In this document: positions 32,236-41,904 of the stretch, one piece after another | Layout: the number at the start of each line of letters is the position of its first letter | Position numbering within the stretch: the stretch's first letter is position 1 | Assembly: GCA_963575745.1 (NCBI GenBank) | Contig: CAUYUJ010015743.1 | Span: forward strand, 64,001 to 113,044 | DNA length: 49,044 nucleotides | Direction of reading: 5' to 3' | DNA from: Prorocentrum cordatum | Taxonomy: Eukaryota > Sar > Dinophyceae > Prorocentrales > Prorocentraceae | The notes under the pieces: model-generated | What the model was told of the DNA's origin: nothing | The model's input: only the letters and a program-made list of their open reading frames with translations | The model's database searches: none | Translations under genes and position numbers: made by a program

Positions 32236-32660
32236 ATTCTTGACGCTTCGCATATCCACACTCGCCCACCCAGAACCGATGCCCAGGCGAGTTGCCCTGA
32301 TCGGGAGAGCTTAGCAGCATGCATCCAGAAGCCACACGTGACATGCAATCGTAGACGTTTTGCCTCTCGGAGGCGGAGCCCTCCTGGAGAACTCTTGGTG
32401 TCATTTATGATGGCACTGGGGCTCTCTTGGGGCCCTCTCGGGGCTTGTCTGCGGCCCTCTCGGGGTCTCCTTCGGGACCTCTGGAACCCTCTTGGAGCAG
32501 TCTTTGCCGACGTTGATCAAACAGAAGGCGGCACTGAATCAAGGCCTGGCGTTTCTGGCTTGGCCTCGCGTCAATCATCGTCAAGCATAGGTCTGCAATC
32601 TTTTCTGCCTTGGCCTCGCGCATCCCCACCAGCCCATCCAGAACTGATTGCAAGGGAGCT
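32236..32660 (+). repeat. Two copies of the ATCCCCACCAG repeat family
   Basis: TTGACGCTTCGCATATCCACACTCGCCCACCCAGAACCGATG-type sequence (about 32236-32300) and CCTCGCGCATCCCCACCAGCCCATCCAGAACTGATT-type sequence (about 32612-32660) align with each other and with five sites at 41.9-43.9 kb. Between them, 32405-32505 carries phased CTCTTGGGG/CTCTCGGGG words. Confidence 0.6.
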
Positions 32661-32784
32661 GCCGCATTCGGGAAAGGGTAGGAGCATCCAGTGGAACAGA
32701 CAGGGGAGTCAGCCCTCAAGCCTAAACGCAGAATCAATCTGAGCACATCCAAGAGTGGAATTGCTGAGGCTGCCGTCGAAGACA

Positions 32785-32907
32785 GAGGAGGAGGATGAGG
32801 ATGAGGATGAGGATGAGGATGAGGATGAGGATGAGGATGAGGAGGAGGAGGAGGAGGAGGAGGAGGAGGAGGAGGAGGAGGAGGAGGAGGAGGAGGAGGA
32901 GGAGGAG
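32785..32907 (+). repeat. (GAGGAT)n followed by (GAG)n
   Basis: Hexanucleotide repeats pass into about 25 pure GAG units, followed by further purine-rich sequence to about 32990. Confidence 0.9.
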
Positions 32908-33049
32908 TAAGTGGAGGGGGTAGGCAGGGACGGAGGGAGGAGGATGAATAGGGAGGTGGGAGGAGTAGGGGAGGAGGATGAGAAGCAAGAGCAGGGGGAT
33001 GACGACGACACTGATGACGACGAGGACGACGACGATCACGGCTAGAGTC

Positions 33050-34200
33050 AACCATGAATATCTTCGTGGATCTTTCTCTCTACGAGCCTGCCTCTTGTAA
33101 GCTTTTTGGAGCCATCTTAGAGCCTTCGGGGTTCCATTCGTGAAGCTATACCGTTGCGCCTTCGCTTGAAACAGTTTGACGCGATTGTTACGCCCACCTT
33201 TTTTTTACCGGTCCGCCGACGACAGCCACGGCAGCACAACCTCGGTCACGAGTTGCATCGAGGCGATCAAAGATGCTCCGCTGGGTAGTTGGTTTCAACA
33301 AGCTTCCAAGCGAAGGCTGACAGGAAGCGGGGCGACGTTACAAGCAACACGTGCGCGTCGTTTTGGGCATTTTCCTGTGTCAGACTGGCTCGTTATGATA
33401 CATCTGGAGCCGTGTGGCACGTTTTGTCACTGGTGACCCGCAGGAATGGCCAGCGTACCTTTTACGCTGGCGTCCGCCCAGACGTCGACGTCGAGATCGG
33501 CCGCGTCGCGTGTTGACATGTCGTTTTGGCCCTACCTGTCTAATCGGACAGGCCGGCTGCGCGGACTGGCGCTGACAGGGCGACTCTTCCGCAGCGTTTA
33601 ATCGAGCATTTTGCTTACTGCATGTGCATGGTCGCGTACTGCGGGTTTTTACTGCAGGTGCTTTGCCTGTTGTAGCTAATTAGCTTCGCCTGCTGGCCCA
33701 GACGCCGCCTACCGCTCCCTGTCCGCCGCCTCGGAGCCGCCGACCCCCAAAAAAGTGTTGACATGTCGTCGGTTCCTTCTTACCACAAGAGCACGGCACG
33801 AAATTGACGAATGTTGTCCACAGCAGGAGCGTGTATCCTGGCAGCGGTTCAGAAATTCATGTCTCAACTACATGTGATGGAACCTATGACATATGCTATA
33901 TTGTTGTAGTGTTGCCGTGCCCGACAACTCTCTTTTGCATGCGCGTTTTGTTGCCGTAGTGTCCCACACCCTCCGTCTCCGCTTGCGGAGCGAGGGGCCT
34001 TCTTGGGCTCCTCGACCGCACGCAGGCGCCGTACCGCACGGCACAATAGCGTCTCGGTGTCCAGGATTACACACGCGGCACGGCACAACGCGCAAGCACG
34101 GCGCGCCGCACTCTCCGCATGCCCGAACACAAGCACAGCACTGCGCGTCACGGCAGTGTATTCTCCTTAAACAAGTGAGACCCCTTACAGCATTCGCTGT
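33050..34200. other. No recognisable gene
   Basis: Moderate GC with short frames only. The word GTGTTGACATGTCGT occurs twice (about 33511 and 33756). Nothing else is identifiable. Confidence 0.45.
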
Positions 34201-34239
34201 TTAGGGAATGTGCGGGCATCCCCGCCGCCGTCAGTGGCA

Positions 34240-34580
34240 AAACACACTGCAAAGTTATCCCCCCCTGCGATGGTTGGTGGGCTTGCACGCGCCAGGCAAC
34301 ATGCTGGCCCCCCCATCATCCTTGTCAAAACGCAAGGTGAAGTGATCGCGGGTCCCCGCGCATGGTCAAATATTTTGCCACAACATGCGCCTGACCCTGT
34401 TTCCTTACAGGGATGGTGGGGGCGTTGTCAGCATGGTCCCGCTGGACGAGTGGCCGTTGGTCGAGTGGCAGAGGGGTGTTTACCAATCGGTAGCAGTATT
34501 TAGTCGAGACGGCAAGAGTCGATTGGAAAAACGAACTCGCTAAACCACCTACGAGAAGGCCGGTGGGATTACTCGTGCCT
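34240..34580 (+). repeat. Dispersed repeat family X, copy 2
   Basis: Diverged counterpart of 17130-17620: CAGGCAACATG, GGCCCCCCCATCATCCTTGTCAAAACG (split here by the alignment), GATCGCGGG, TACAGGGATGGTGG and CTAAACCACC occur in the same order. Confidence 0.6.
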
Positions 34581-35063
34581 CAACCAGCCCAGCCTGCTCA
34601 AACTCCGGTTTTTGCTCCTTTTCCTCCTCCTTCTGCAGCTGCGGCGGGCGACACCGACGAGGGATCCGCTGGCGTCTCAGAGGCGCGCGCGCGCCTACGG
34701 AAACGCTACCCCCCTTCGATCGCCCTTCCCCGCCCCGTCCCTCCTGGCAAACGGCGATTGGCCGCGCTTCGGACATGTCGCGTCCCATTGCCCCTCAGGT
34801 GGGTGCTCGCCAGCTCGCTCGATGCGCCCATCAGGCATGAGGTGCTCCGAACAGTCCTGGACACCCTTCCGGGCACACTCGGAACGTTGAGGCGTCGTGC
34901 AGGGTCGTCTTCGTCCCTCCTCCCGCTCCCGCAGCCTCGACAGCCCAGCACGCGCCAGGCGCTGCCGAAGAAGAGCCTGCCACAGAGGAGACCTTGCCGG
35001 CCCCCGCTCAGTGGCAGCATCGGTGGCAGCACTCGCAAACATGTCAGCGTCAGGTATTTCTAG
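34563..35063 (+). other. Open frame of unknown significance
   Basis: A 166-codon frame rich in Pro, Ala, Arg and Ser with no recognised domain. In another frame WPRFGHVASHCPSGG faintly resembles the end of a gag zinc knuckle, but the first two cysteines are absent. I list it only because it directly follows a dispersed repeat and is one of the few protein-like stretches here. Confidence 0.15.
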
Positions 35064-35094
35064 CCAGCAGCAGTTGCAACAACTGTGCTACAGT

Positions 35095-35320
35095 ATATTA
35101 GCACCAGTGGACGTAATGACAGCAACAGGCAGCAGCAGCAACAGCAGCATACGCACCAGTTTTACTGGACGCGGCAGCAACCACAGTATCCCCATCAGTA
35201 GTAATAGTCGCATCATCAGCAGTAGCCAGTAGCAGTAGCAGTAGCAGTGGCAGTAGCATCAGCAGTATCACGTCATTATCAGCAGTAGTGGTGGCACCAG
35301 CAGTAGCAAGGGCTGTTTCA
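35095..35320 (+). repeat. Degenerate (AGC/AGT)n triplet region
   Basis: Interrupted AGCAGC, CAGTAG and AGCAGTAG units. A shorter relative lies at 36120-36170. Confidence 0.75.
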
Positions 35321-35404
35321 CCATCATACCAGCGCAGCACTCTGTGAGGCGACGCCTTTAGCACTGCGCTGAAAGCCGTCGCATATGGCACCTTTTCTTT
35401 CTAA

Positions 35405-35910
35405 TCCTTGAGGGGCTCTGACGGGGCCTGCCTGGGCCATCTTGGGGCTGTCTAGGGCTCCCGTGGGGCCTTCGTGGGGCCTTCTCGGGGTCTTCTCGGG
35501 GTGTCTTGGGGCCTTCTTGGGCCGTCTTGGGGCCCTGTTGGGCTGTCGGGGGCCCCTCTCGGCTGTTGGGGGGCTGTCTTGGACACCTGTTGAGCCCTCT
35601 CGGCTCATCTTGGGATCCCCTCGGGCTGCCATAGGCCCCTGTTGGGCCTCCTCGAGGCCCTCTTGGAGCTGTCCTGGGCCGCCTGGGATTCTCTCGGGGC
35701 TTCATCGGGTTCTTGTGGCTTCTCTTTGACTCAACCATCTTGAGTTGAGCTAGGGACCCCAGGAACATAGAGGAATTTCTAAGGTGTTTGACTGATGTTG
35801 TTCTTCCTGGAGGGCCTCTTGGCCTTCTTCTGCGTGCCTTCAGAGCCTCTTGGGACCTTCTTGGGGCTGTATGGTGGCTCTTGAGCCAGTGTTGAGCCAT
35901 CTTGGGGGCT
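35405..35910 (+). repeat. Phased ~10-11-bp TCTTGGGGCC repeat
   Basis: Words such as TCTTGGGGC, TCTCGGGGT, TCGTGGGGCC and TGTTGGGCT follow one another with average spacing of about 10-11 bp for half a kilobase. The minus strand reads as a Pro/Arg/Lys-rich periodic frame (APRRPKKAPRHPEK). I regard it as a minisatellite. Confidence 0.75.
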
Positions 35911-36409
35911 TCGGTGGTCTTCCCAGGCTCGGGAGCCTCGGAGAGCCCCACGGAGGCGTCGGGCCGCCCAGGGAGCCTCGGGAGGGGGGAGCGGCGGTGC
36001 GTACGAGAAGGTGCGTCGAGAGAAAGGGGGGTTCCCTCTGAGGATCTGCATGCGCCCTCCCAGACAGCACCCGACGTTCTACTGCACCTCAGCGTGCCAG
36101 AGGGAACGTTGACTGATCAGCTTCAGCAGTAGTAACAGCAGTTCCATCAGTAGCAGCAGGGGCAGCAACGGAAAGTAGCTGTACCAGGATGGAACGGGGG
36201 ATGTAAGTGAGACCGAGAAGGAGAGGGGCAGGGCTCGGAAGAAGGACGGATGGACGGAGGGAGTGAAAGAGGGGGAAGGACCACGACCGTCTCTTTCGCC
36301 TCGTGTCTTATTGCTAGAGGGAACTGGGTAAAGTGGACGCGCGTCTAGCCAACGGTTCTCCCAGTTCCTATATGCTGGCCTGTCACCGCGGTGAGCCAGG
36401 GCGCCCGAA

Positions 36410-36560
36410 AGAAAGACGGGGGAGGAGGCGATGGACTGAAGGACCGTGGGGAGAGGGGGTGGGAGGGACGGGACGGGACAGGGGGTGAGGGGGGGGGAGG
36501 GAGGGGGGGAGGGAGGGAGGGAGAGAGAGAGCAGAGCAGAGCAGAGCGGAGGTCTCCTCC
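36410..36560 (+). repeat. Purine tract with (GGGA)n and (AGAGC)n
   Basis: GGGAGGGAGGG and GAGAGAGAGAGCAGAGCAGAGC runs; long homopurine stretch. Confidence 0.75.
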
Positions 36561-37035
36561 ATCTGGCCCCCTGGAGCTGCCCGAAAAGCACTCCAGAGCC
36601 ATTACCCCCCCTCGGACTTTCCAGAACCCCGTGGAGCCTCCAGGACTCCACCTTGGCCACAAGTCCCTTAGAGAACTCCGATTCGTCCTTCTGCCGAGGA
36701 TGTCCACAAAGAGGATGACGACGACGAGGACGAGGATGACGACGAGGGGAGGGTGGGAGGCGGAGCTCGGGCGCGCGCTGGCCGCCAAGGACTGGAGGGA
36801 GTCGCTGGTCGACGAGGCTCGTGCTCTTGCCAGCCGCCTTCACTCGGACGCCGTGGTTTCCCCTCTTCTCACTTGTCTGCTTTCCCTTCGCACTGCGCCG
36901 TCTTGGACATGTGTTTGTTTCCAGGTCGGCCGCCCCGTTCAAGGGACTTCGTGGGGCCGTCAGGCAGTGGATTCTCGCACCAGCGGCGATTACATCACCA
37001 TGGTGTAACCTTGCATTTTTTTGTTTGTTTCTCTC

Positions 37036-37036
<1 letters not shown>

Positions 37037-37089
<53 letters not shown>

Positions 37090-37112
37090 CTCTCTCTCTC
37101 TCTCTCTCTCTC
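37037..37112. repeat. Poly(T)53 followed by (TC)n
   Basis: Uninterrupted T from 37037 to 37089, then (CT) to 37112. On the minus strand this is a (GA)n-poly(A) structure. Confidence 0.97.
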
Positions 37113-37610
37113 ACCGTCTTTGTTTTCCCGTTCGGCTGCCTCGCCAGAGAGGTAGTGTGAGGGGGTTTTGGGGGCGGTTGTCGCTCGACTTCGGTTTTTC
37201 CGTTCCCCCGTTCGGCTGCATCGCTGGAGGCAGTGGGGGGTGACAGGGGGTTCGGGAGGGCTACTGTGCTGCCGTTCGGGGCAGATTTTGAGACAGGCGG
37301 CGCTAACACTGTGCGTGTGGAACACTTCATATTTTCCCCTCTTCCCTTTCCCCCCCCACCCCGTTCGGCCGCGCCTCGCCAGAGGGGAGAGGTGGATAGG
37401 GGGAGGGGCTTGTGGGGTCGTCTAGCAGAGGATTTCCTCCGCAGGCGGGACTTCTTCTGTCCTCTATGTAGCACTTTTTTCCCACCTTTTCCCTTCACAG
37501 TTACAGAATATGAAGACTACTCTCCTCTCGCCCCTGATGACGTCCGGAAGATGTTCGGCCCCCTTCCGCGTATGGTTTTTACACCGGATTCCCGGGAGTT
37601 AGGTATTCGC

Positions 37611-37611
<1 letters not shown>

Positions 37612-37680
<69 letters not shown>
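37612..37680. repeat. Poly(T)69
   Basis: 69 consecutive T, flanked by TATTCGCG on the left and CAAAATG on the right. It could be the reverse-transcribed poly(A) tail of a minus-strand retrocopy, but I find no clear duplication flanking it. Confidence 0.97.
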
Positions 37681-37701
37681 CAAAATGTTGTTCTTGCTGA
37701 A

Positions 37702-37875
37702 GCGCTGGCCTCATTTTTGGGTTTCCGCTCGTTCCGAATCGTGCTCCCGCTGCCGCGCTGGCCTCATTTCCGCGCTTCCGCCCGTTCAGAATCGTGCTCC
37801 CGCTGCAGCGCTGGCCTCATTTCCGCGCTTCCGCTCTTTCCGAATCGTGCTCCCGCTGCAGCGCTGGCGTCATTA
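37702..37875 (+). repeat. 53-bp tandem repeat, about 3.3 copies
   Basis: GCGCTGGC(C/G)TCATT starts at 37702, 37755, 37808 and 37861, exactly 53 bp apart, with GAATCGTGCTCCCGCTGC in each full unit. Confidence 0.92.
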
Positions 37876-37889
37876 TTTCCAGTGGCATG

Positions 37890-38190
37890 ACAAGGCATGC
37901 AATGCAATGCTATGTGGTGTTCCATTGTGCGATGTCATGCCTGCAGCTGCAATGCTATGATATGCAGTGTTTGACTACGCAGTGCCACACTATGCTATGC
38001 AATGCTATGCTTTGATCTTCAACGCCATGCTATGTCATGTTCCGTTCTGTGCCGCAAAGTGATGCCATTTTTTGTGTTGCAATGCTTTGTGATGCAATTT
38101 TTCACTACGCAACGCCACGCCATGCTATGACATACTACTCTCTGCCGTGCTCTTCTACGCCCTGCTATGCCGTGCTCTACGATGCATCGC
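37890..38190 (+). repeat. Degenerate pentanucleotide (ATGCN)n region
   Basis: ATGCAATGCAATGCTATG, CTATGCTATGCAATGCTATGC and similar words follow a five-base phase. CAATTTTTCACTACGCAACGCCACGC-type segments also echo an earlier GACTACGCAGTGCCACAC. Confidence 0.75.
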
Positions 38191-38801
38191 GCATCTTCTC
38201 GGGATTATTGGTCTGCTCGACGTCCAACTGTGCGAATAGAGAGGAGATCTACGCCATGGTAAGGGATGGGAGGGGAGGGGCAGGACGTCAGATACGACGC
38301 GAGCGCACCTAGCTTGCCTTCCCCCCCTCTCTCCCCTCCCCCCTGCCCCCCTCGCCTTCGGCCGCCTTGCCAGGGGGGATGAGGGAGGGGCCTCGTGGGG
38401 CGTCCAGCAGTGGAATTCCACACCGACGGCTTTTACAGTATCCGTGTTCAGCCCGGTTCTTTTTATCTCTTCCTGTTTTTGTTCACCACCCTGTTGGGCC
38501 GCCTCGCGGGAGGGGGGGCGTGGCCTGGAAGGCCTTTCTGGGGATTTCGAGCAGTGGATTTTCACACAGGCGGCTTGTACAGTTTCCTTGTGGAATCATG
38601 TTTTTTCTTCTTTTGTTTCTTCTTTTGACTACCCTTTCGCCCGCCGTGCTGGATGGGGGGGGGGGATTTGGATGTGTGTGTGTGGTTGTGTGTGCGTACC
38701 CTCTCTCACCTCCTTCCGTTCCTCATCCGCTGCCCTATCGGCTCAGGTGTTGACTTGACTGAAGGATCTTCTCTGGGCCTCAGAGGGGACACTCTCATTG
38801 G

Positions 38802-39347
38802 TTGCATCCTATTGTGCGGATCTTGGGTGCATTATGTTCTCTGACCTTTGCCTCCCTCACACAGTTTATAAGGCTATATATTTTTGGTCGTGCTCGCTCC
38901 CCTTGTCCACCTTGCGGGGGATGCGGTCTCTTCCATACCTCGGAGCTTCTGCCTCTGGCAAATGCTCCGATGCCTGGTGGCGCTTCCCCTCCCACGGTGC
39001 GACAACTAGTGCAGAACCGTAAGACGATGTGGGATGCTGGCAAATATCCGATCTTCCCTGGAGGTCTTGAACCCCAGCCGCTTGCGGCTCCGCCTGGTTT
39101 TGGTCCCCCTGCCTCTATGCCAGTGGCAACCCTGGCTAGCCGCACGCTGCTGGCTCAAGTGACACACCCTGGAGCTCGCGATCCTCCGCCTGGGACAACC
39201 CTGGCTGGGGCTTTCGACCCCATCGGTGTTTCGGTTGGGGTTCCTCTGGGACTTCACCACCGGGCTCCTGTCCAAGGTGTACCTTTTCCTGCACGTCCCG
39301 TTAGGCACCGCCTGATCCCCGGGCTTCGCCCGCCCTTGGCCGCGTGA
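38802..39347 (+). CDS. Possible exon or relic ORF, Pro/Gly-rich, unrecognised
   Basis: The 181-codon frame is unusual locally because its second half looks protein-like: PTVRQLVQNRKTMWDAGKYP, then PPGFGPPASMPVATLASRT and PIGVSVGVPLGLHHRAPVQG, without simple-sequence repeats. No domain is recognised. The first 50 residues are probably not coding. It could be part of a host gene exon or a retroelement gag. No splice sites or partner exons could be assigned. Confidence 0.25.
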   Translation: MHPIVRILGALCSLTFASLTQFIRLYIFGRARSPCPPCGGCGLFHTSELLPLANAPMPGGASPPTVRQLVQNRKTMWDAGKYPIFPGGLEPQPLAAPPGFGPPASMPVATLASRTLLAQVTHPGARDPPPGTTLAGAFDPIGVSVGVPLGLHHRAPVQGVPFPARPVRHRLIPGLRPPLAA

Positions 39348-40104
39348 GGCCCCGCCTTCTCCTGCCTTTTCTCTGCCAATTCAAGCTATGCGCGTCCCGC
39401 GTAGCTTTCAGCGGAAGAGGTTCGCTCTCGCCCTGCAGATCAAAAACAAAGTTTCGCTTGGGGCACCCCAGGCCTGAGCCCTCGGTCCTGTCGTCCCTGC
39501 GTAAGAGGGCATACGCGCCACAGAGATGTGTAGTTTCAACTCTCGGCCCGGGGAAGCCTTGGCTCGTACTTTTGAGATCTCTTGCGCTCGTGGCGTTTCT
39601 CCACGCCAGACACGGCGACTCTAGGAGATCGACTTGATCGATGTGGACGACCTGCGCGCCCACAGCCACAACCATTCTTAGAGAGGGTTTCGGCGTCCTC
39701 CAGGCCAGACAGGAGCTCCATCAGTGTTCAATGTCTACCGAAAAACAGTTTGCCCTAATTGGCAGATCCGAACACTGCCCGCCCGCGTGCGTCTCTGAAC
39801 ACTGTGCGGTGAATGGCCGCCTCCTGAACGGCCAACGTGCTCTTCGGGCCGACCTTTTCCGACCAACGCGCCGATCACCACGGCCTGATCCCATGCCTCA
39901 GGCATGGGGTTCGGCTCTTGCTGCACGGCCTCCATGGCCGCCTCCGCCCGTGAACTTCCCACCGCCACCTTCCCGCGCTGGCCTTCTGGTCCACCAGGGG
40001 TACCGAACCGAGTGGCCCCTGAGCCTCCGCGGGCACCCGCCCCCCCCTCCGCGGGCCCCACACCCTGGGGGGTGGGATTCCGCCCTCGCCGTTTCTCTCC
40101 TCTC

Positions 40105-40300
40105 GTGTCCCGCCCCTTCCCTTTCTTTCCCGCCCCTTCCCTTTCTTTCCTCCCTCCTGTCCCGCCCCTTCCCTTCCTTTCCTCCCTCCTGTCCCGCCCC
40201 TTCCCTTCCTCTCCTCCCTCTTGCTCTCCTCCTGTCTCCGCCCTCTCCCTCCTGTCCCTTCCCTTCCCTTCCCTTCCTCCCTCCTGCTCTCCTCCCGGGT
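40105..40300 (+). repeat. CCCGCCCCTTCCCTT minisatellite
   Basis: CGCCCCTTCC recurs at 40111, 40131, 40163 and 40195 (steps of 20, 32 and 32 bp), followed by further CCTCCCTCCTG and CCCTTCCCTTCCCTTCC runs. Confidence 0.8.
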
Positions 40301-40667
40301 TGGTGGCTCTGCCCCCCTTCGGGCTTCGGGCGCCCGTGGGCGGGGGCGGCCGTCTGTGCGTGTCTCGCCCTTCTGCAGCCCCGGCCGCCTGTCTGACAGC
40401 CAGGCCACGGGAAGCTTCGGGGCCTGCACCGGGGATGCCCAGCGCAGAGCTCTTGCCTCTGTGGGGCGGCCCCCCGTCGCCACCGAGGCTCTCACGTTGC
40501 CCTTCCGCCCACTGCGGCCCGTTGATCGTTTTGTCGAGGCATTGGGCCCTTCCGCCCGCTGCGCGCCGACTGGGCCTAGGACCCTCGCTATTGCCCGCCC
40601 TTGCCAGAAGGGTTCAGCGTGCGCGACGCTGGTAAGCACAGCGCTGGGCCGAACTCCGTCCACATCG

Positions 40668-40700
<33 letters not shown>

Positions 40701-40875
40701 TGTGTGTGTGTGTTGTGTGTTGTGTGTTGTGTGTTGTGTTGTGTTGTGTTGTGTTGTGATGTGTTGTGTTGTGTTGTGTTGTGTTGTGTTGGGTTGGGTT
40801 GGGTTGGGTTGGGTTGGGTTGGGTTGTGTGTGTGTGTGTGTGTGTGTCTCTCTCTCTCTCTCTCTCTCTCTTTTT
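40668..40875 (+). repeat. Compound array (GT)n - (GTGTT)n - (GGGTT)7 - (GT)n - (CT)n
   Basis: Begins as GT dinucleotides, becomes GTGTT-type pentamers (about 40720-40790), then seven exact GGGTT units (40791-40825), then GT again and finally CT to 40875. Confidence 0.97.
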
Positions 40876-41224
40876 CTCCGACATGCCTGCACTTGTCCAG
40901 CCAGTAATGCTGGGCGGCGTCCTGTGCTCTGGCACCGCTGGGTGGCCGACCCTCACGGTGGGGGCCTCATCCTCTCCAGCGCCCAGGCCATCGGGGACGG
41001 TCCCCCCTGGGGCTGGACGGCGCTTCCCCGCCGTTCGCACTGGGGCTGTGCCGCGAGGCGGGCTGTTCGGGTGCGCTGTGCCGCGCGGCGCGTCAGTCGC
41101 CTTGCCTGCTGCGCTGCCCGCGGGGCTCCCCCCTCGCTGAGCGGTCAGGAGATTGGTGCCGCGGGCTCCGTGGCCCTCGTCCCTCCTGGGGCGATGCCCC
41201 TCCCTTTTGGCTTCCTTGCCGCCC

Positions 41225-41330
41225 AGTTTCCCTCCCCCCCCCCTTCTCCATTCCTCCCCCTCTCCCGCCCTCCCCCCCCCTCCTTCCCCTTCGTCCTCCC
41301 TCTCTCCCTCTCTCCCTGTTGCCCCTTCCT
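41225..41330 (+). repeat. C/T-rich tract
   Basis: Almost pure pyrimidine stretch with several C-runs of 8-10. Confidence 0.8.
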
Positions 41331-41904
41331 GCCGGAGGGGGCGGCTGCCGCCTCCGCAGGTCGCGGCGTCGGTGCAGGCGCACATCGAGTGGAGGACGGC
41401 GGCGGCGCAGGAGCGCCGAGCCGCGGGGGCGGGATGGCGGGGGGCCGGGAAGAGAGGGGGAGGAGCAGGATTTTAGGGCACAATATTACTCAGCATGGGT
41501 GGAAATGACAGAAGATTCCCTGGACTTCTGCACGTCGACGTGAGCAGGCGCGATGCTTCCTTTGCGCACCAGGCCTGAATAGTGACTGGCATTTGATTTT
41601 TTCCCTCGCGCCCTATATGGGCCCGCCCTCGTGCGAGCGGGGTGACTTGACTTGACTTGACTGGATTCTGCTACCTGGTACCCAGCCGTCAAGAAAGTCC
41701 AGAAAATCAAGAAAGCCGTGGCGATCGAGGCCTGACCCCTGGTTTTGGCCGCGAGCGTATCTCACCCTTCGCACGCATTTTGCCTCTCAGCGACAGTCGT
41801 TGTCCAATCGGAAATTACGCCGTCAATCTTGCTAGCGTTCTCAGTTCGCCCTTCTCAAGTTGAAGCTCTCTTCGAAATAGACTTCTCACTTCGAAGTTGA
41901 TAGA

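Larger units (their letters stand above)
36905..38680 (+). repeat. Family of ~150-bp modules (TTCGGCCGCCTCGCCAG...GCAGTGGATTC)
   Basis: A module with GTTCGGC(C/T)GC.TCGCCAGAGGGG and, where complete, GGGGC.TCGTGGGG..GTC.AGCAGTGGATTC and GGCGGC is seen whole or in part near 36930, 37130, 37205, 37365, 38350, 38490 and 38635. T-rich sequence usually follows the GCAGTGGATTC...GGCGGC end. Copies are in the same orientation, and the two poly(T) tracts lie among them. Confidence 0.6.

Noticed and set aside
34700-34810. Gag zinc-knuckle fragment (GHVASHCPS)
   Set aside because: Only the second half of a CCHC motif is present and no neighbouring gag sequence is recognisable.
35870-35905. CTTGAGCCA words resembling the complement of the spliced-leader 3' end
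   Set aside because: They belong to the surrounding CTTGGGG repeat and lack the CCATTTT core.
39904-40663. Opposing ~250-codon frames
   Set aside because: Both strands are open over a CCCGCCCCTTCC minisatellite; no domain was seen on either.
40791-40825. Interstitial telomere repeat
   Set aside because: The unit is GGGTT, grading into GTGTT; dinoflagellate telomeres are reported as TTTAGGG.
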